Shown here: positions 53,788 to 62,890 of the stretch, in pieces | How the letters are laid out: every line of letters begins with the position of its first letter | How positions within the stretch are numbered: the first letter of the stretch is position 1 | Assembly (NCBI GenBank): GCA_947085425.1 | Contig: CAMTWK010000021.1 | Coordinates: forward strand, 62,001 to 126,000 | Origin: UKL13-2 sp947085425 | GTDB taxonomy: Bacteria > Pseudomonadota > Gammaproteobacteria > Burkholderiales > Usitatibacteraceae | DNA length: 64,000 nt | Reading direction: 5' to 3' | Translations under genes and position numbers: made by a program | The notes under the pieces: generated by a model | Seen by the model: only the letters and a program-made list of their open reading frames with translations | What the model was told of the DNA's origin: nothing | Database searches by the model: none

Positions 53788-54566
53788 GCTGCATTCTCCA
53801 CGTCCGCCGGGGCGGTGCCCAAATATGCTTGTTGCACGATCGGCGAGGCAATTACGTCGGCCGGCAAACCATCGGCGACCAACTTGCCGTTGTGCAAAAC
53901 GACAATACGATCGGCCAATTCGCGCACCACATCCATTTTGTGTTCCACCAATAAAATGGTTTTGGTTTTATCCAGGCGTAACTTGCGAATCAAATCAAGA
54001 ATGGCCGGCATTTCGTCGGCACTCATGCCGGCGGTCGGTTCGTCGAACATGAATACTTGTGATTCAATGGCGATCAACATCGCCACTTCCAACTTGCGTT
54101 GATCGCCGTGCGATAAATTGGCAACGTGACTGTCCGCCTGGTCGCTCAAGGTCACCGATTCGAGGACTTCATGGGCGCGCGCAATCAGCGCGCTGTGGTC
54201 ACTCCAGATACTCCACAAATTCAAGCCGCGTCGGTGGGTGCCGCGGCGGGTGGCTTGCACTGCGAGTCGAACATTTTCCAAAACGGTCAAGTTGGGAAAA
54301 AGGTTGGTCAATTGAAACGCACGGCCAATGCCGGCACGGGTGCGTGCCGACGGCGACAGTCCGGATAGACGTTGGCCATTTAAGCTGACGCTGCCATTGC
54401 TGGCGGGCAATTGACCGGAGATCAAATTGAAATAAGTGGTCTTGCCCGCCCCGTTGGGGCCGACAATCGCCGTCAAGGTGCCGGGTAAAAACGTGCAACT
54501 AACGGCGTTGACCGCAATATGTCCGCCAAAGCGGATGGTCAGGTCGGTGGTGGTGAGAGTGCCCAT
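53784..54566 (-). CDS. livG: LivG-type ABC transporter ATPase
   Basis: A 260-residue ABC ATPase. Walker A GPNGAGKTT, the LivG-specific GRAFQLTNLFPNLTVLENV, signature LSHGDQRKLEVAMLI (a degenerate form, typical of LivG), and Walker B VFMFDEPTAGMS are present. It partners LivF. The depolymerase-like gene lies 31 bases upstream in the same operon. Confidence 0.93.
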   Translation of the reverse strand: MGTLTTTDLTIRFGGHIAVNAVSCTFLPGTLTAIVGPNGAGKTTYFNLISGQLPASNGSVSLNGQRLSGLSPSARTRAGIGRAFQLTNLFPNLTVLENVRLAVQATRRGTHRRGLNLWSIWSDHSALIARAHEVLESVTLSDQADSHVANLSHGDQRKLEVAMLIAIESQVFMFDEPTAGMSADEMPAILDLIRKLRLDKTKTILLVEHKMDVVRELADRIVVLHNGKLVADGLPADVIASPIVQQAYLGTAPADVENAA

Positions 54567-54597
54567 GATTTTTGGTTGGAGTTTTTCGGGTGCGGAC

Positions 54598-55620
54598 TTA
54601 GCGGCTCGCGTTGCCTGCGCCAGCAGTTGCCGACGGAGCGCGTGATAACCGGCCGATCATGTCAACAATGGCTTTCATTTGTGGTGCGGATTTTTTGGCA
54701 TAGTCGGCACTGTTATATCCCCACCAATCCCAACAGCTATTGGTTGCCTGTTGACTGGTTTGTGGATACAGCATAACGATATTGTTGGCATCCGCCCAGC
54801 GGTTATATCCGGCATTGCGCACAAATTCCTGGCCCACATCGGCGGCATTTTGTTTGCAGCCGTGTAATGCGACATGCACACGACATTGTGCGCCGGCGGA
54901 GCATGCAGCCGGGACGTAAAGCCAACCGGTGGTTGCCATGCCGTTACCGGTCACAAACGCCGCCTGCGAAAATTCGGTAATGGTTCCACTCAGCTTGCCG
55001 ATGGTTCGAGGCGCAAGCGTACCGTAGAGCTGCTGCAATATTGCGCCGGCCAAATCGAAGTTGCAGTTATTGATAAACGGTGTGGCCATGGTCAAACACG
55101 GCGGGCCAAAATCATCCGTCACCATGGCATGTTCCACCACGATATCTTTGTTGAGGACGATGTTGGCGGGTGGCAAAAAATGTTTGTAATAGGCTTCAAG
55201 GTCGGTGCTGGTAGAGACACCCACCGCACTGTCCTTGGCACCGGCAAAAATATAGACCCTGGAGGAGGTCAGATTGGATGTCGGATCGATGGTGCCGTTT
55301 TTTGCCCAATCATTGGTGATTTTTACCAAATCAGCCACCGGAATAGCAGTCCGTCCCAGACATCGGACCAAGACATTGAGTAATCCGTTTTCTGCACAGT
55401 TAAACGGGCCGCCGGCGATCACGCCGGCCCCTTGTTTGAAGGTGCCTGAATAGGCGACGTGTAATTGCACTGCCATATAACCACCTGAGGATATGCCGGA
55501 TACGCTCGTCTGTGCGGCATCTATTTTCAGCGATGGTAATGGCGTTGCCTGTGCCGTAAACGACGCCACCAGCATGGCGGCAACGGTGGCACAGTCGGCG
55601 TAAAGATTTGAAATTTTCAT
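54598..55620 (-). CDS. exported polyhydroxyalkanoate depolymerase-like esterase
   Basis: A 340-residue exported alpha/beta hydrolase. A signal peptide covers about 1-26 (ATVAAMLVASFTAQA). The lipase box G-I-S-S-G puts the nucleophile at Ser44, in SGISSGGYMAVQLHVAYS, typical of PHB-depolymerase catalytic domains. VHVALHGCKQN and SCWDWWGY are further conserved motifs. The oxyanion His is in LHGC. No substrate-binding domain is attached, so it may act on short or amorphous polymer or on oligomers. The start ATG 55620 has AAGGA upstream. It sits inside a Liv-type transporter operon, between the binding protein and LivG. Confidence 0.85.
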   Translation of the reverse strand: MKISNLYADCATVAAMLVASFTAQATPLPSLKIDAAQTSVSGISSGGYMAVQLHVAYSGTFKQGAGVIAGGPFNCAENGLLNVLVRCLGRTAIPVADLVKITNDWAKNGTIDPTSNLTSSRVYIFAGAKDSAVGVSTSTDLEAYYKHFLPPANIVLNKDIVVEHAMVTDDFGPPCLTMATPFINNCNFDLAGAILQQLYGTLAPRTIGKLSGTITEFSQAAFVTGNGMATTGWLYVPAACSAGAQCRVHVALHGCKQNAADVGQEFVRNAGYNRWADANNIVMLYPQTSQQATNSCWDWWGYNSADYAKKSAPQMKAIVDMIGRLSRAPSATAGAGNASR

Positions 55621-55682
55621 GGTTTTTCCTTGGTGTGGCGCAATCGTCTCCATATGTCGCTACATCGTCAGGGGTGACGTAT

Positions 55683-56900
55683 TTATTTCATTGATGGCGA
55701 CATATTACGAATGGGGACATTCATATCTTCAGGTTTGATCTCGCGAACCAGTTCTGGAATCGCCCATGCCACCTCTGGATCGACTCTTAGTTTGAAGTGA
55801 TACATGCTTTGCATCGCTTGGTGATCTTCCGCCCGAAAAGTCATCGGTCCCTTTGGGGTTTCGAATTGCATACCACGCATGGTGGTAATGAGCGTCTCGG
55901 TTTTGGTGTCGCCGTTGGTTTTTTTCAGCGCCGTGACAATCGCCATGGCCGCCGCAAATCCACCCGCGGTAAAAAAATCCGGCGGCTTATTAAACTTCGC
56001 CAAATGGCGTTTGACCATTTCATCATTAATCGGATTTTTGGGGATGCCGTAATAGTAATAGGCCGCACCTTCCATACCCGGAAAATTCTTATAGATCGAC
56101 ATGGCCGGCAAAATATTGCCACCGGTTGCGATTTCAATGCCGTAACGTTTTAAGTCCAGATCAGCAATTTTGAAAGGATTGCCCGCACCCGCCCAGGAGA
56201 TAAATATAACTTTTCGCCCGGTTTGGTTTTTGAGCCGATCAATGAGCCGCTGTGCGCCGGCGGTGAAATCGTTGGTCGATGGCGGTAAGTATTCTTCGTG
56301 GACTAATGTCGCGTTTTTCAGGGCATTCTTAAATGCGTGAATACCTTCCCGGCCAAAAGCATTGTCTTGGGCGAGGGTGACAATGCTGACGCCCGGTTTA
56401 TCTTGCGCAACCGCGTTTGAGATCGCGTCTTGCGAACTGTTGCGACCGGTGCGAAATATATATCTGTTCCACTTGCGACCGGTGATCGAGTCGGCCACCG
56501 CCGGCTCAATAATCAGGATTTTTTTATATTCTTCCGCCACCGGCAGCATCGACAGAGACGGACCGGATGCGGCTGCGCCGACGGCAAGATCAACCCGATC
56601 ATCGGCGTAGGCCGCCGCCAATTCGGCTTTGGCGATATCGGCTTTGCCGTGACTGTCGCGCTGGATTACCTTAATTTTTCGGCCGGCTACCATCATGGTG
56701 CCGTCAGTTGCGTAGTCGAGACCCATCAAAAAACCGATCTGGGTTTGTTTGAAATACGCTTCCAGGGGGCCGGTTTTATCAAAAATGAGGCCAATACGAA
56801 TGTCTTTTGTTTCCGCGACGGACGGTTCCCGCTCGATGAACATGGCAGCGGCAATGGTCAGAACCAGCGCGACAACGGCAATCGAAATTCGCGTATTCAT
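55683..56900 (-). CDS. LivK-type periplasmic substrate-binding protein
   Basis: A 405-residue binding protein with a signal peptide (about 1-30). It has the periplasmic-binding fold type I: IRIGLIFDKTGPLEAYFKQ, then VDLAVGAAASGPSLSMLPVAEEYKKILI, and SIVTLAQDNAFGREG. It is the first gene of the operon. LivK-like proteins in catabolic operons often bind aromatic or aliphatic acids, so the substrate here is open. It has its promoter in the 289 bases before the divergent TonB receptor. Confidence 0.93.
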   Translation of the reverse strand: MNTRISIAVVALVLTIAAAMFIEREPSVAETKDIRIGLIFDKTGPLEAYFKQTQIGFLMGLDYATDGTMMVAGRKIKVIQRDSHGKADIAKAELAAAYADDRVDLAVGAAASGPSLSMLPVAEEYKKILIIEPAVADSITGRKWNRYIFRTGRNSSQDAISNAVAQDKPGVSIVTLAQDNAFGREGIHAFKNALKNATLVHEEYLPPSTNDFTAGAQRLIDRLKNQTGRKVIFISWAGAGNPFKIADLDLKRYGIEIATGGNILPAMSIYKNFPGMEGAAYYYYGIPKNPINDEMVKRHLAKFNKPPDFFTAGGFAAAMAIVTALKKTNGDTKTETLITTMRGMQFETPKGPMTFRAEDHQAMQSMYHFKLRVDPEVAWAIPELVREIKPEDMNVPIRNMSPSMK

Positions 56901-57189
56901 CTATGGGGATTCTTTGCAAAATGGTTGAAAGTGCACGCCTGGTAACGAGTTTCAGCAAGTCTGAGCGTGATCGTGTGCGCTTTGCGGGTTGTTGCAGTGG
57001 GTTTGTGGTTAAAACGCAACGAATAAGCAACGCAGTAACAGATTGCTTGCAGAACGGATTTGCCTTTGCTAGCATTAATTCAACAGTTAATGAATTTTAG
57101 CCGCAATCTGATTATTTACGCAAGCAGCAATCCGGTGCACGCGAGTTACCAACGAGTTCAATCGAATTAAACCAGAGGAGAAAGAGTCC

Positions 57190-59517
57190 ATGAAAGCAAA
57201 GTCATTGAGTGTTGCTATTGCCGCATTATTTGCGGTTGTTGGTACCACCGCGTACGCGCAGCAATCACCAGCAGCACCAAAAGCAGCTGATAAACCCGCT
57301 GCTGAGGAAAAAATTGAAACCATTACGGTCACGGCGCGACGACGCGAAGAGTTGTTGCAGGACGTACCGGGTGCGGTCAGTGTTTTTTCTGGTGCCGATC
57401 TTGAAAAGGCCGGTATTCCAAACATTACCGGTTTGGCTGATTTGATTCCCAACACCACTCTCAAGCCTTCACGGGCGACCAACTCCACCTTGACCGCGTT
57501 TATTCGTGGAATCGGTCAGCAAGATCCGGTGGCAGGTTTCGAGCAGGGTGTGGGTATTTATCTTGATGATATTTATATGGCACGTCCGCAGGGTGCGCTG
57601 ACAGATATTTATGATCTGGATCGTATTGAGGTGCTGCGTGGTCCACAGGGTACCTTGTATGGTCGTAATACCATTGGTGGTGCCGTCAAATACGTCACCA
57701 AAAAAATAGCCGCCAAACCCGAAATGAATCTCAGAATGGGTCTCGGTAACTATGGTGCACAGGAATTAGTCGTAAAAGGTAGTACGCCTCTGTCCGACAC
57801 GTTTAGTATTGGTGGAACCATTGCCTCGTTGAAGCGCGATGGTTTTGGCAAAAACGTGGTGAACGGTCTTGATAATTACAATAAGGAAGTCTTGGCAGCG
57901 CGGGTCACCGCTGAGTTTGCGCCAACAAATTCCCTTTTTATTCGTTTTTCCGCCGACCGCACGGTTGACGATTCCCTTCCTAAACAAGGTTATCGTTTAA
58001 CCGCCGGTCCGGCCCCAACCAACGAGCCGGTGCTGGGTGGTTTTTACGACACCCGCGCCAACTTGTACAAGGTATTGGGCAATTCGCAAGAGGTGATTAC
58101 CCGTGGCGAATCGTTGACGGTGGATTGGACCATCAATTCAAACCTGTCATTCAAGTCGATCACGGCATCGCGGGGATCCAAGTCGTATGCGCCGATTGAT
58201 TTTGACTCGCTCAACACACCATTGTTTGAAGCGCCGGCCATTTACACCGACAAACAGACCAGCCAGGAGTTTCAATTTACCTATACCGACTCCAAGTGGC
58301 AGGGCGTGGCTGGTTTGTATTTCATGAAGGCCAATGCGTTTAACGAATTCGACGTGTTGTTTAACGCCGCCGGTGGACTGTCCCTTTACACACGCGACGA
58401 TATCGATACCCGCACCTGGGCCGCGTTTGCAGATGTCAGCTACAACTTCTCCAATACCTTCAACATCAATATCGGTGGACGTCAGACCAATGACCACCGT
58501 GAAGCCGCCATTTATAAGCGCACCTATCTGGGGTTGACCGGATCGCCGACACTGGGTAATCCGGCTGCTGTTGGTCTTGCCGTCAATACCGATATGAGCA
58601 AGTCTGATCTGAGCCGTACCGACACCAAGTTCACACCTAAAATCGGTTTTGGCTGGAAAGCTGCACCGGATCACAATGTGTATGGTTCGTATGCCGAAGG
58701 ATTTAAAGGCGGCATGTTTGATCCACGTATGGATTTGGGTGCATTGCCAACCAGTCCACTGTCGCTGGTTAAACGTCAAGGTGTCAAACCTGAAGAAGTC
58801 AGCACGTTTGAATTTGGCATGAAGTCGGCATTTAACGGCGGTCGCGTCCAGACCAACGCCGCGGTGTTTTTTACCGACTACAAAAACGTACAAATTCCAG
58901 GCTCCATTCCAACGTTGAATGCCGCGGGTGCGGTCACCGGATTTGCCGGCTCATTGACCAACGCCGGCAAGGCGGAAATCAAAGGTCTTGAACTCGAAGC
59001 CGTGGCACGACTCACCGATTCATTCCGGGTGAGTGGCATGGTCAGCTTTATCGACGCGAAGTACACCGAGTGGATGGTGGCAAGTGGCACCTCGCTGGTC
59101 AACGTTGCGGCGAACGCCGAGTTCCAGAACACGCCGAAAAAAGCCGCCAACCTGACGGCAACATACGAGTGGCCGATGGCAATGTTTGGCCGCCCGGGCA
59201 AGTTTGCGTTTTCAAACAGCTTCTCATACAAAGACACGGTTTATCAGGCTGAATTTGTACGCCTGTCCGGTGTGGCTTCGGTGGATGCAAACGTGGCGCA
59301 AAACATCATCCTTTCACAGCCGGGCTATACCTTGTGGGATGCCGGCCTGGTCTGGACCAGTTCGGATCGCAATGTTCAAGTTGCTTTGAATGGACGCAAT
59401 CTGACCGACAAACGTTACAAAGTTGCCGGATATCCGTTTGCAGGATTCTTTAATACGATTGCCGCGTTTTATGGTGACCCGCGTACCGTTAAAGCAACGG
59501 TAACGCTGAAGTTCTAA
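57190..59517 (+). CDS. TonB-dependent outer-membrane receptor
   Basis: A 775-residue outer-membrane receptor. A signal peptide ends at AYAQ near residue 24, with a TonB box IETITVTA near 41. The plug domain has RREELLQDVPGAVSVFSG and VEVLRGPQG-type IEVLRGPQGTLYGRNTIGGAV. The remainder is a 22-strand barrel ending in KF. The sequence style is that of receptors found in sterol/aromatic and hydrophobic-nutrient users, not classic siderophore receptors; that is inference. The ribosome site (AGAGGAGAAAG) is strong. It is divergent from the LivK operon. Confidence 0.94.
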   Translation: MKAKSLSVAIAALFAVVGTTAYAQQSPAAPKAADKPAAEEKIETITVTARRREELLQDVPGAVSVFSGADLEKAGIPNITGLADLIPNTTLKPSRATNSTLTAFIRGIGQQDPVAGFEQGVGIYLDDIYMARPQGALTDIYDLDRIEVLRGPQGTLYGRNTIGGAVKYVTKKIAAKPEMNLRMGLGNYGAQELVVKGSTPLSDTFSIGGTIASLKRDGFGKNVVNGLDNYNKEVLAARVTAEFAPTNSLFIRFSADRTVDDSLPKQGYRLTAGPAPTNEPVLGGFYDTRANLYKVLGNSQEVITRGESLTVDWTINSNLSFKSITASRGSKSYAPIDFDSLNTPLFEAPAIYTDKQTSQEFQFTYTDSKWQGVAGLYFMKANAFNEFDVLFNAAGGLSLYTRDDIDTRTWAAFADVSYNFSNTFNINIGGRQTNDHREAAIYKRTYLGLTGSPTLGNPAAVGLAVNTDMSKSDLSRTDTKFTPKIGFGWKAAPDHNVYGSYAEGFKGGMFDPRMDLGALPTSPLSLVKRQGVKPEEVSTFEFGMKSAFNGGRVQTNAAVFFTDYKNVQIPGSIPTLNAAGAVTGFAGSLTNAGKAEIKGLELEAVARLTDSFRVSGMVSFIDAKYTEWMVASGTSLVNVAANAEFQNTPKKAANLTATYEWPMAMFGRPGKFAFSNSFSYKDTVYQAEFVRLSGVASVDANVAQNIILSQPGYTLWDAGLVWTSSDRNVQVALNGRNLTDKRYKVAGYPFAGFFNTIAAFYGDPRTVKATVTLKF

Positions 59518-59522
59518 TTCAG

Positions 59523-59544
59523 GCGGCGGCCGGTTTGGCGCCGC
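59523..59544. terminator. hairpin between TonB receptor and TetR, possible terminator
   Basis: GCGGCG (59523-59528) pairs with CGCCGC (59539-59544) just after the receptor stop, with only a short T-stretch (GGTTTAATTT) beyond. It also lies 19 bases past the TetR stop on the other strand. Confidence 0.35.
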
Positions 59545-59563
59545 TGGTTTAATTTGCGAGCGT

Positions 59564-60322
59564 TCAGCTTCCGTGGCCACACAGGCTGCGGAAGCCGGCC
59601 GCACAATACTCAACCATTCGTGGTTCGATTGATGCGAGATCATCGGAACGGCATCGTCCGCCACTGACGCGGTCGAGACGGCCGGTGCGCGAAAGGGCAA
59701 GCGTGAGTGAGCCGGTCAGGAAATGAAAACTCCAGAACAACTCCTCTTCCGGTGCTTCTGGCAACGCACGTTTTACATCGGCAATCAATCGATGCACCAG
59801 CGGATCAAAATACGACATGATCGACAACGCGACATGGGACGCATCATTATTGACCAACGCAATCAAACGAAAGTAGTTTTTCCAACCGTCATCACCATTG
59901 CGCGCCCGCTCCAACAGTGGTGTGATGAAGGCGGCGACCGCTCCTTCGACTGTGGGATGATCCCGGCTGGAAATTTCGTATTTGTCGAACGCCTCCATGC
60001 GCTCGGAAAATACCTGCTCGGCGCGTCGCTCCAGGACGGCATCAAACAGCCCCTGCTTGGTTGCAAAATAATAATGGGCGAGGGCCGCATCCAGTCCGGC
60101 CAGCTCCGCCACGGCGCGCATGGTGACGCCGTCAAAACCGTGTTTCGAAAACAAATCTTCGGCCGCATCCAGAATGCGATCGGCCGCATCCACGCCGCCG
60201 TTGATCTTGCGCGGCCGGCCAACCGTTGCGCGTTTGCGCTTGGGCAACTTGGCAGTCTGTCCGCCGGACGAATCGCTTACGCGGCTTTTTTCAGCCTGTC
60301 CGTCGTCTATGGTTTTTTTCAT
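59564..60322 (-). CDS. TetR/AcrR family transcriptional regulator
   Basis: A 252-residue repressor-type regulator. A basic, low-complexity N-terminal extension (about 1-40) precedes the HTH domain (ILDAAEDLFSKHGFDGVTMRAVAELAGLDAALAHYYFATKQGLFDAV), where the recognition helix holds the TLDAALAHYYF-like contact residues. The C-terminal ligand domain is helical (YFRLIALVNNDASHV). It is divergent from the alpha/beta hydrolase gene and convergent with the TonB receptor; either could be its target. The ligand is unknown. Confidence 0.92.
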   Translation of the reverse strand: MKKTIDDGQAEKSRVSDSSGGQTAKLPKRKRATVGRPRKINGGVDAADRILDAAEDLFSKHGFDGVTMRAVAELAGLDAALAHYYFATKQGLFDAVLERRAEQVFSERMEAFDKYEISSRDHPTVEGAVAAFITPLLERARNGDDGWKNYFRLIALVNNDASHVALSIMSYFDPLVHRLIADVKRALPEAPEEELFWSFHFLTGSLTLALSRTGRLDRVSGGRCRSDDLASIEPRMVEYCAAGFRSLCGHGS

Positions 60323-60428
60323 GATTCGTCAGCACTTAAGATGGTTCTGGATTATTTTGGCGTCGGTGTTGTTTCCATCCGCCGGTTTCCGTGATTACGC
60401 TTAATTGTAAATCCTTTAAGGTACTGTT

Positions 60429-61280
60429 ATGAATTTTGTCGATGTGTTTTATCAAAGCGAAGATGGCTTGCGTCTCTATGCGCGTGATTACGCAGGCCCG
60501 GTTACAGACGCGCCGGTTGTCTTTTGTTTGCCCGGATTAACACGCAACAGCAAAGATTTTGCCGAACTGGCAGAGTCATTAAGCGCGCACTACCGGGTGT
60601 TATGTCCGGATCAGCGCGGCCGTGGTCGATCGGCCCGGGATGGTGATCCAGGCAACTATCGTCCAGATCGTTATACGCAGGACATGATTTCTTTGCTCGA
60701 TAGCCAGGGTATCCAAAGCACAGTAGTGATCGGTACCTCCCTCGGTGGCATGATGGCCATGATCCTGATGGCGACCCATCCTGCCCGCGTCAGCGCCGTG
60801 GTGCTGAACGACATGGGGGCAGAGGTTGATTTGCGCGGACTCAAGCGTATTGCCGGATATGTCGGCAAAACCGCAGCCGTGGATAGCTGGGCGGCGGCAG
60901 CGGCGCAAACCGAACAGATCAACGGCGTTGCTTTTCCGGATTATGCGGCGGCTGATTGGCTCGCAATGGCGCGCAATATTTTTGTCGAGCAGGACGGCAA
61001 AGTTGTTTTGGATTACGATCCGGCCATTGCGCAAAGCATTGCCGGTGGGGTCATTACCACCAATTTTTGGCCGCTGTTTGAAAAAATCCCACCCAAACCG
61101 ATGTTGGTCATTCGTGGCGAATTTTCGGATATTTTGTCTGCAGAAACCCAGAGTGAGATGGCGCGGCGGTTACCGCATGTGACCAATGTGACGATCAGCG
61201 GCCGGGGTCATGCGCCGACTTTGAACGAAGCTGATTCGCGTCGGGCGATTGCTGATTTTCTTTCACGAAATACAAGGTAG
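60429..61280 (+). CDS. alpha/beta hydrolase
   Basis: A 283-residue cytoplasmic hydrolase. CLPGLTRNSKDF supplies the oxyanion region, CPDQRGRGRS follows, and the nucleophile is the Ser in VIGTSLGGMMAM. The acid and the His can be placed in RGEFSDILS and GRGHAPTLNE. The pattern is close to 3-oxoadipate-lactonase and carboxylesterase relatives; the substrate is open. AAGG precedes the ATG by 8 bases. It ends with its own terminator. Confidence 0.9.
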   Translation: MNFVDVFYQSEDGLRLYARDYAGPVTDAPVVFCLPGLTRNSKDFAELAESLSAHYRVLCPDQRGRGRSARDGDPGNYRPDRYTQDMISLLDSQGIQSTVVIGTSLGGMMAMILMATHPARVSAVVLNDMGAEVDLRGLKRIAGYVGKTAAVDSWAAAAAQTEQINGVAFPDYAAADWLAMARNIFVEQDGKVVLDYDPAIAQSIAGGVITTNFWPLFEKIPPKPMLVIRGEFSDILSAETQSEMARRLPHVTNVTISGRGHAPTLNEADSRRAIADFLSRNTR

Positions 61281-61301
61281 TCCACCGGCACACCAAAAGC
61301 C

Positions 61302-61323
61302 AACGCGGCGAGCGCGTTTTTTT
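61302..61323 (+). terminator. rho-independent terminator of the hydrolase gene
   Basis: AACGCG (61302-61307) pairs with CGCGTT (61313-61318) around a five-base loop, followed by a run of seven T residues through 61323. Confidence 0.85.
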
Positions 61324-61350
61324 AAGTTGTGCAGCAGCCGACCGCGGCGG

Positions 61351-62775
61351 CTATTTTAATGTCACCGTTTCCATATAGTCTGGAATGTGGCAGGGCCAAT
61401 CCAGTTGCTCTTCGATGTGAACGCGCATCGCATCAGCGGCGGATGGTTCGCCGTGCGTAATAAACGTCATTTTTGGCGGTTTGCGTAACGCTTTGAGCCA
61501 ATCGAGAATTTCTAAATAATCGGCGTGGGACGAGAGGCTGTCAAGGCTCGCCACCTCGGCTCTAATCGGCACGTAACTGCCGAATATTTTGATCTCGGTG
61601 GCACCTTCCACCAATTTTGCGCCACGGGTGCCCGCCGCTTGAAAGCCGGCAAACAGGATGGTGTTTTTTGGGTCAGGTGCATAGCGGGCAATATGATGCA
61701 AGACACGACCGCCGGTCGCCATGCCGCTGGCCGACACAATCACCATCGGTATGTCGAGCGTATTAAGGTGACGTGAGTCCTGGGCAGTGTTGACAATGGT
61801 GATCGCACGACATAGTTCTTCGTATTCGGCACGCGACAATTTGTGTTCATCCTGGTGGCGGGCGAATAAGCGGGTGGCATCGACGGACATCGGGCTGTTG
61901 AGATAAATCGGCACATGGGGAATGCGCCCGGCCTTGCGCAGTTGATAAACATGATTGAGTATCGACTGCGCACGACCAACCGCGAATGCCGGAATCACCA
62001 CCACACCGTTGCGGCGCAACGTGCGATCAACAATCTCGCAAATTTCGTCCGCTGCATCGACCTTGGCATGTGTGCGATTACCATAGGTCGATTCGACCAC
62101 CAGATAATCCGCATCGGTAAGCAGTTCTGGCGCACGCATCATATGGTCGTTGGGTCGGCCGAGGTCTCCGGAAAATACCAATTTGCGACCGTCGATATCA
62201 AATGTCAGCGCAGCCGAGCCGATAATATGGCCGTTGCGATCCAGTCGCACGGAAATGTCGTCGGCAACAGGATGCATTTCACCAAACGACAACGGGTGCA
62301 ATAACTTCAATGCCTGTTTTGCATCGGCGAGCGTGTACAGCGGCAGCGCAGGTTTGTGTTTTGAAAATGCATGTCGATTGGCGTAATTTGCTTCCTCCTC
62401 CTGCAAATGGCCCGCATCCGGAAGCATGATCTGGCATAACTCGGCCGTACCCTTGCTGCAATAGACCGGGCCGGTAAAACCATGTTTGGCCAACAATGGC
62501 AGATAACCGCTATGGTCGATATGTGCATGGGTGAGCACCACAGCGGAAAGTTGCGCCACGTTGAAAGGCGGCGGGGCCCAATTGCGCAAACGCAGTTGTT
62601 TGAATCCTTGAAACAATCCACAGTCAACCAGCACTTTTGATTGGCGTGTGCTGATCAGGTACTTTGAGCCGGTGACGGTGCCGGTGCCGCCGAAGAACGA
62701 AAGTTGAAATGCGTCGGGTCGTGCACCCCGTATGGGGGCGATTTTCGATTCAAGTGTTTTGGGTCGTGTGGCCAT
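61351..62775 (-). CDS. MBL-fold beta-CASP RNA-processing exonuclease-like protein
   Basis: A 474-residue metallo-beta-lactamase with the beta-CASP cap found in RNA-processing nucleases. LTHAHIDHSGYLPLL supplies the HxHxDH zinc motif. VESTYGNRTH and the later VIVSASGMATGGRVLHH are CPSF/YSH1-type motifs, and SSHADYLEIL holds the third His. The C-terminal RMMBL-like segment is TFITHGEPSAADAM. It probably cleaves RNA in the cytoplasm. Start: ATG 62775 has AAGGA upstream; an ATG at 62787 overlaps that ribosome site. Confidence 0.92.
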   Translation of the reverse strand: MATRPKTLESKIAPIRGARPDAFQLSFFGGTGTVTGSKYLISTRQSKVLVDCGLFQGFKQLRLRNWAPPPFNVAQLSAVVLTHAHIDHSGYLPLLAKHGFTGPVYCSKGTAELCQIMLPDAGHLQEEEANYANRHAFSKHKPALPLYTLADAKQALKLLHPLSFGEMHPVADDISVRLDRNGHIIGSAALTFDIDGRKLVFSGDLGRPNDHMMRAPELLTDADYLVVESTYGNRTHAKVDAADEICEIVDRTLRRNGVVVIPAFAVGRAQSILNHVYQLRKAGRIPHVPIYLNSPMSVDATRLFARHQDEHKLSRAEYEELCRAITIVNTAQDSRHLNTLDIPMVIVSASGMATGGRVLHHIARYAPDPKNTILFAGFQAAGTRGAKLVEGATEIKIFGSYVPIRAEVASLDSLSSHADYLEILDWLKALRKPPKMTFITHGEPSAADAMRVHIEEQLDWPCHIPDYMETVTLK

Positions 62776-62845
62776 GGTACGAGACATCCTTTATGAAAAT
62801 TTTATTTCCGGATTGGTCTTGCGTCCTACTGGTGCGGCCTGACCG

Positions 62846-62874
62846 TCGTCGTTCCCTTGCAGCGGGAATGACGA
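62846..62874. repeat. 11-base-stem palindrome of the TCGTCATTCCCGC type
   Basis: TCGTCGTTCCC (62846-62856) pairs with GGGAATGACGA (62864-62874), with a single G-T pair and a 7-base loop. On the minus strand it contains TCATTCCCGC, a motif seen in dispersed proteobacterial palindromes. It lies 17 bases after the rhodanese stop and has no T-run, so it is a repeat rather than a clean terminator. Confidence 0.6.
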
Positions 62875-62890
62875 ACAGTCGCGCATGGTT

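Noticed and set aside
58147..58893. 248-codon frame antisense to the TonB receptor
   Set aside because: A long open frame opposite a clear receptor gene is expected from codon bias; no domain is seen.
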